64,000 nucleotides of DNA from Anniella stebbinsi (taxonomy: Eukaryota; Chordata; Lepidosauria; Squamata; Anniellidae), in the NCBI GenBank assembly GCA_029215795.1, contig JARDYH010000007.1, positions 69,556,763 to 69,620,762 on the forward strand. Reading direction: 5' to 3'. Below the pieces are notes generated by a model. That model was not told the DNA's origin and searched no databases. It saw only the letters and a program-made list of their open reading frames with translations. The position numbers and the translations under genes were made by a program. This document shows, piece by piece, positions 58,101-64,000 of this stretch (its first letter is position 1; each line of letters opens with the position of its first letter).

Positions 58101-58802
58101 AATTGTAGGCGTCTACCCCACATTGTATCGTAATGGTTATAATTTGTTTGAATTGTATCTAATTTTTTGTTCCAGTTTCATCACAAAATAAAATATGAAA
58201 AAGGCACAGAGCTGTTGCCAGAGGGGGAGGTGGGAATGTGATACCTTGACCCATGGGAGTTCTGTGGGGTGAGTCTTTGTTTTAATTAACTCTCTGATTA
58301 AAAGACTTGGATTTCATCATAGAATAGTAGCGTTGGAAGGGGCCTCTAAGGCCATCGAGCCCAACCCCCTGCTCAGTGCAGGAATCCACCTTAGAGCATC
58401 CCTGGCAGATGGTTGTCCAGCTGCCTCTTGAAGGCCTCTAGTGTGGGAGAGCCCACCACCTCCCTAGGTCATGGGTTCCATTGCCGTACTGCTCTAACAA
58501 TCAGGATGTTTTTCCTGATGTCCAGGCAGAATCTGGCTTCCTGTCACTTGAGCCCATGTCCTGCACTCAGGGACGATCGAGAAGAGATCCTGGCCCTCCT
58601 CTGTGTGACAACCTTTCAAGTATTTGGAGAGTGCTATCATGTCTCCGCTCAGCCTTCTCTTCTCCAGGTGAAATAAGCCCAGTTCTTTCCGTCTCTCATC
58701 ATAGGGCTTTGTTTCCAGACCCCTGATTGTCCTCATTTTGGGCTGAGGGATTGACTCACCTGTAAAGACAACAAAGGCGAGGAAGACAGCAAGAAGCTTC
58801 AT
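55196..58802 (-). CDS. Apolipoprotein A1/A4/E family gene 3, intact, convergent with gene 2
   Basis: Coding exons on the minus strand are 58802-58760, 57050-56912 and 55697-55196. All splice sites are GT-AG, with phases 1 and 2 as in the family, and the joined frame is open for 227 aa. The signal peptide is MKLLAVFLAFVVFTG, followed by SQASVQSDEAPRQPLEWLRG. The helical exon opens THITNGTNGVKKELQKQ. It contains a Pro-punctuated 22-mer (LQPYSDGLNQNLQAGISALH) very like the apoA-I repeats, and ends FWSSFNTYESLA. The 5' UTR part of the signal exon starts at 58822 after a ttcag acceptor. The single-base breaks of genes 1 and 2 are absent. This is the best candidate for a working secreted lipid-binding protein. 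Which mammalian apolipoprotein it corresponds to is not clear; apoA-I/A-IV-like is the closest by eye. Exon 1 and the promoter were not located. Confidence 0.88.
56319..56669. mobile_element. hAT-like element in gene 3 intron
   Basis: TAGGGTGAGCAACTGTCAGG to CCCAAATATGATCACCCTA, the inverse orientation of the 17483 family. It lies within gene 3's last intron. Just upstream (56090-56310) are copies of the ACTCCCATCAG repeat. Confidence 0.7.
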
Positions 58803-61800
58803 GGTGGAACAGACCCAAAGCGCTGAAAGTCAGAAGAATTGGGAATGTCAGTCAGAGGATAAAGAGATCCATTTATGGGGTGGAGAGACAGGGGGATCAT
58901 CCTAAACCTGTCATTCATTAACTCCTGCCATTTAGCAACAAGATTCTTATTGGCTCGTTTCCCTTATCATCTCTCACAGTTCCAAAGCTGTGTAAAAGGA
59001 TTTGACTCCCAAACACTGGGAAGGGAGGTAGAATCTCCCATAGGTGCAGGCTTTAGATTTAAAATGATACTGTAAAAGGTAACACTAATCAAACATCTAC
59101 AGGGTTGCCAACTTTTTACCTCTCCTTGCTCCTGTGCCTTTAAGGACAGCTTGATCTGCAGTCTTTACCAAGGACTAATGATGCCTCTTGTTCCCCTCTG
59201 AAATAAAAGAAAAGGTGTCACCTTCTGATTCCTGCAGATCAAACTGATGCTAAGGCAGAGGAGCAGGGCGGGACATTCTTTTTCAGGACAGTTGGCAAAC
59301 CTAAATTGTAACGCTTGTTTGTACGATCCTGGCCTCACAATCAAATGCTGCAGCCCTATATACGTCTACTCAGGAATACTCTAATGAATTGAATGGCTCT
59401 TATTCCCAATAGATATGTACAGGATTGTAGCCCAAGCATTTGGAGTGGGGAATAGGGTGACCAGATAAAATCCAGGTCAGGGCTCATGTAACTTTAACAG
59501 TTGTAGAGAAAAGGGAATTTCAGCCAGTGTCATTTGTATGCAATGAGTTCCTGGTGAAATTCCCTCTTCATCACAACAGTTAAAGTTGCAGGGGCCCTGC
59601 CTTCTTTTGTATATGGTCACTCTAGAATAGTGCCTGCAACTTTAACTGTTGTGATGAAGAGGGAATTTCACCAGGAACTAACTGCATACAAATGACACTG
59701 GCTGAAATTCCCTTTTCTCTACAACAGTTAAAGTTACATGAGCCCTGACCTGGATTTTATCTGGTCAGCCTACACATAAATGCGTGATGCTCTCGTCCAC
59801 CCTAATCCTAATCCTAGTTCTGAGAAAGCCCAGTCTTCCCACCTCAGTGAGGCCATATACTGCTGTTGAGATGCCATCTTTTACAGACTGTGGCCATTTG
59901 ACACAAGGGAAGTAGGGGGTATCAATAAAATGTGGCACCTCAGTCCCGTACTTTCTTCTCAGGCATAGCAGTGTGGGTTTCAAATTGTGCTCCAGGGAAC
60001 TCCGGGTTTTTATTTTCCTAGGCTTTTTAGTCTTTCCATTTTGTTTTTTAAAACGTGTTATTGTTGTTTTTAGATCTTTCCCTGCTGCTGGGTGTTAGTC
60101 TGGGTTTGTTCTGTATCAAACCTTCTCTTCTGCCGCTCCCAGACTGTGGAATGGCCTGCCGGAGGACATTCGTCAACTTAATAGTCTCTTTGACTTTAAG
60201 AAAGCCATAAAGACTATCTCTTCTGGCAGGCCTACCCAGTTGAATTTTAAGAGTTTTATTGGTACTTTAATAATGTATTAGTTTTATGTGCTTTTAATAA
60301 GTTTTATGTATTTTATATTTGATGTTGTTTCCTGCCTTGATCCAGAGGGAGAGGCAGGTAATTAATTAATTAATTAATTAAATATTGTTATTAAGGTTTT
60401 ATATTATGTTTCATTGGATTCTAGGCTTTCACTTTTTGTGGACTGCCCGGAACGCTTTTGGTATAGAAATATAACAAATAAAGAAATAAACTCATGGGTC
60501 TCCCCAGTTTATCAGACATACCTCAATGAGGAGATCAATTGTAGTGGATCAAGTTTCCCTGAAAGACAGCATGCCCACTACTACGGATCTTCCCCTCCTA
60601 TGCACAGTTTTGGAGGGTACCCAGTGCATTAAGAACAGATGCTGCACCCCTCTTGTGTGTGCTGTTGCCGACAGGGCATTCTTGGTGTTGACTCCCCATA
60701 AGTGGAACTCCATGCTCTTATCAGCTTTCTCTTTATCTGTGTTATGCTGGCCAGTGAAGACATTGCTCTTTAAACAAGCATCTGGCTCTGCTGTTGCTTA
60801 ATGTTATATAGTGATACTTTTGCTTAGTTTTCCTGTGGTTTTGCTGCTGCTTTTTCGCTTGTTAGTATGTTCACCTTTTGAAGCCACTTTGAGCAACTCT
60901 TCTGTTTTCGGAGGAGAAAGGGGAGCCGAAACATTTCTTAACTAATTAAATAAGAAATAATAATTCCCTCGCTTCATGTGGGGCAAGAGTGAAGAGCATC
61001 AGGACTGGCCACCGTGCCAATGGGTGTGTGTGTGTGAACTGTGGTGACCTGGCCCCTTTCAGGATGTCTCCCACCACCGATATTCAACTTTCATTTTTCC
61101 CCCCTTTAGCCCTTTTGGAAACGAAAAGCAGCATAGCCTGTATGATACACAATTGTTCACTCCATTGTTTAGAGCATCCATATGGATATTCTGCTCAGTT
61201 AACCACCACTACACCACAATCTTTCCAGCTAGGACTCCGGATAAATGGCTGGTACGCCCTAGATTATCTCCCAGAAATGGGAGGTCTTGGGTTCAAAATC
61301 CCCACTCAGCCATCAAGCTTACTCGGTGGCTAAGGGCAATTGCCCTACCTCACAGGGTTGTCGGGAGGATAAAAGTAGTGAGAGGGCAGGGAACCTATAT
61401 ATGCCACGCTGAATGTGAAAGACACATAGGATAAATAATTGAGGGATTGCAGGTTGGCCGGTTTTGCCCGCAGGCCAAAGGTTTCATATTCCTGTTCCAA
61501 ACAAATATAAATACACAACACCCCTAAATCTTAATTCCTTCTTGATCCGGGGGTGCTATATGCTGCTTCCTTCCTAGGAACACGGGGATCAACCTTTCTG
61601 AAATTTACAGGTGTCAGAAAGAAATTTGTTTTACATTACCTGAAAATTTCAAGAAGATTGGTGAAAGATTGTGGGAAGGAGAGCAGTTTAAGGTAGAAAA
61701 GGAATACAAACCTGTCTCCCTGCTTTTGTAAAATTTACTTCCAGGTTGCAAGTTTTGTGCTCTCAATTTGCATAATTTCTAGAGCCTTATTAATTAATAC

Positions 61801-62554
61801 AGTGGTGGGGTCTTCTTCCTCCTTGACTGTAGTTGGTGGAAAGCTTTTCGTTTTTTTAAAATTCCCTTCGGTTGACTTTTAAGGACTATTTTAACCTCTC
61901 ATTCAAGTCAATGAGGCAGCCATCTTCCCTCATAGCGCGACACATGCTCAGTAGCGTCGCTCTCCCCCCTCCCTCCTGCCTTAGAATGTGGGGTGGGTGA
62001 GTGAAATGGCCGCTGCCTCTAGCACAGACCTTTTGAGAGAAGAAGAAGAAGAAGAAGAAGAAGAAGAAGAAGAAGAAGAAGAAGAAGAGTTTCTTTTTTC
62101 TCTTCTGGAACATGCATTCCTTTGGCTCTGAGAGTATTTTGGGCTCTCTTCATAAGGCCAGTTAACTCTTTTGCTCCCTGGTGGAGCAGGGTGTGGTTCC
62201 TCTGGATCCATGGTAACCTGATCTTCAGATCTCTCCTGGGAATAGGTGGCTATACCTTTCTTTCTATCCCCCCCACCCCATACACATACAGTGCTCCTTC
62301 CCTCTTTTCTAAGAGTTTGGTCCATACTGCTATAAAGTTGAAAGCTTCAAACATTTTATTTAATTAGTTTGGGCCGGTGTTAAGTTTTAAGTACAATGTT
62401 GAAACCATTCAAAGTGCTTCTGGGCCTACAATGTTGGTTTTGGCCTAGTCACCCTGTTTTTCTAATAAGGTTTAGAAACAGTTGAGCTGTTGTTTATTTT
62501 GCATAGTGTACACACATGGATTTTCTTTCTAATCCTTGCAGTCTACACTGGCTC
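57703..62554 (+). repeat. Duplicated block B, copy 2
   Basis: Counterpart of 5939-15195, shorter by the 3.3-kb and 1.07-kb segments described there. Includes gene 3's signal exon, the CR1 tail 58318-58738 in its intron, an L2 tail (60120-60375), a SINE (61228-61434) and an (AAG)n run (62039-62088). Confidence 0.95.
59453..59772. mobile_element. Chimeric palindromic MITE
   Basis: Left flank and left diagnostic bases (59499, 59512) match the MITE at 7717-8036. From 59558 rightward the diagnostic bases and right flank match the MITE at 11024-11343. This is the expected product of recombination between two such elements with loss of the DNA between. Confidence 0.85.
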
Positions 62555-63912
62555 CAAGTCAGAGTTGGTAAAGGGGGACAATTATCAAAAGAGATTAAAA
62601 CAGCTAAAGGTGTAAGGCAAGGAGGTCTGCTGGCCCCACTTCTGTTTAATATTTATGTGAATGATATAATTGTGCAGATAACAAGAGATTCAAACTTCCC
62701 GGTGTCTGTTGGGGCTAGGAAATTGAATATATTATTATATGCCGACGACATGGTTCTCATATCTCAGAATTTGATAGGTATGAGAAGATTGTTGAAAGTG
62801 TTTGGGGAGGTCTGTAACAAAGAATAGCTTTATGTAAACTACTCAAAAACTAAAGTTATGGTTTTTGGGACTCGCCCGCCCAAACACAAATGGTTACTAA
62901 ATGAGCATCAGCTGGAACAGACCAAGCAATTTAGTTACCTCAGAATCTGCTTCACACAGAATGGATCTTGGGCTGCCCACTTGTCAGCCATTAAGTTGAA
63001 AGCTCAAAAGTCCACCAAAACAGTATTGAAATTTGCTAAAGTGAAGGGAGGTAACTTAGTTGTGCCGGCTATTAGAGTCTTTGTAGCAAAGGTTGTTTCA
63101 CAGATTTCATATGGAGCCGAGATATGGGGTTTTGCTCAAACACGCACCTTAGAGCCCTTACAGAATAAATTCTTAAGAATGTTATTGGGTCTTCCACCAG
63201 GTACACCGGCCAACTACATATGGGCAGAAGTTGGAGTAATGGCAATAATATATGCTATTTGGCGTGCTGTGTTTTTGTATTATGTCAAAATGAATTGGTC
63301 ATCCTATGAATTGATAACCCAATGTGTAGCTGGGCAGAGAAACCCCTCCTCCAAAAACAACTGGCTGATACATTGTGAAGCTAGTCTAAAGAAATTTGGG
63401 CTCGACCCCATGGCGCTGGTTGCTAGTGACACTCAGACCAGCCGAAAGTCCATTAAAGAACAGTTGCAGAAATATTATGCTAGACAATCAAAGTATCCAG
63501 ATTTTCCTCTAGTTTCCCTTCCCTAAAAACATGTCACAGTGAAGAGAAATACCTGTCTGAGATCATGTCTCCCTTCCTTCGCAAGGCCTTTATAGCCTTG
63601 CGCTTTCAAACAATGAAATCTAATTTCAGAGAAGGGAGATACAAGAACATCCCTAGAGAACAACGTTTATGCATATGTGGGAGCCAGGAGGTGGAGGACA
63701 CTATACATTACATGTTACATTGTAAGCTGTATAAAACCCCAAGAGACAAATACTTAACAAAATGTCTAGTAGCGGTAACTAACCTCGATGATATGGACAA
63801 AATCATACATTTACTGTCAAGCACAATCAAGTTCATTATGTTAAACACAGCCAGATTTGCAGTAAAAGCAGCCCAACTTAGAACAGCCCTAGAGGACAAC
63901 TGCCTCGTATGA
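62555..63912 (+). mobile_element. 5'-truncated non-LTR retrotransposon (reverse transcriptase half)
   Basis: Reading frames in order give GVRQGGLLAPLLFNIYVNDI and the YADDMVLIS catalytic box, then a thumb and C-terminal region. That region ends in a cysteine-histidine knuckle (CICGSQEVEDTIHYMLHC). A stop at about 62825 and a frame change near 63530 break the protein, so it is inactive. It begins exactly where block B homology with copy 1 ends. Clade was not determined; the knuckle differs from the L2/CR1-type copy at 24-27.7 kb. The 3' UTR runs to the window end. Confidence 0.85.
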
Positions 63913-64000
63913 GAAACGGTGATTCTGAAATGACAAATCCTTGTAAAGTATGTGAATACACTGAATTTTAACTTTGTGATAGAATTTTTATTACTGAATT

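Overview
The window is vertebrate nuclear DNA, most likely from a squamate reptile. It has few, intron-split genes in a dense background of CR1- and L2-like LINEs, tRNA-derived SINEs with tails typical of lizard genomes, many 320-bp palindromic hAT-type MITEs and solo LTRs. The locus is recognisable. The terminal exon of TOMM40 (21192-21331) is followed by genes of the exchangeable apolipoprotein (A1/A4/E) family, as in the mammalian TOMM40-APOE-APOC cluster. Species and exact orthology cannot be fixed from sequence alone.

Three apolipoprotein genes are visible. Each has the family layout: a signal-peptide exon ending in a phase-1 Gly codon, a short second coding exon ending in phase 2, and a large amphipathic-helix exon. 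Gene 1 (27857-31888, +) has a one-base frameshift in its last exon. Gene 2 (41703-50469, +) has a frame conflict at the start of its second coding exon. Gene 3 (58822-55196, -) reads intact for 227 aa and converges on gene 2. Genes 1 and 2 are clear paralogues (shared C-terminal FKEW motif).

Layout. 1-15195 is a second, internally deleted copy of 43022-62554. It keeps only two orphan exons: a gene-2-type second coding exon and a gene-3-type signal exon. 15196-21190 is transposon-rich. 21192-21331 is the TOMM40 end. 24030-27690 is a decayed, nearly full-length LINE. 27.7-53.3 kb is an older tandem duplication of a two-gene cassette [gene 1 + gene 2] with reciprocal loss. The left unit kept gene 1 and lost gene 2's coding exons (35.5-38.65 kb is a promoter-leader-intron skeleton). 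The right unit kept gene 2 and reduced gene 1 to a fragment (38.69-39.48 kb). 55-59 kb is gene 3, and 62.55 kb onward is a 5'-truncated LINE.

The most interesting points come from comparing copies within the window. A sense-oriented solo LTR with its own TATA box sits between gene 2's old promoter and its start codon, and the paralogous empty site is preserved 4 kb upstream. A MITE insertion is present in one copy and absent in the other, with a clean 8-bp target duplication. A chimeric MITE marks a 3-kb recombination deletion. GC-rich foldback elements have a TGACGTCA motif at their exact centre. Because one 2.4-kb stretch of the duplicate shows no mismatch by eye, and because two of three genes carry single-base frame breaks, assembly error must be excluded first.
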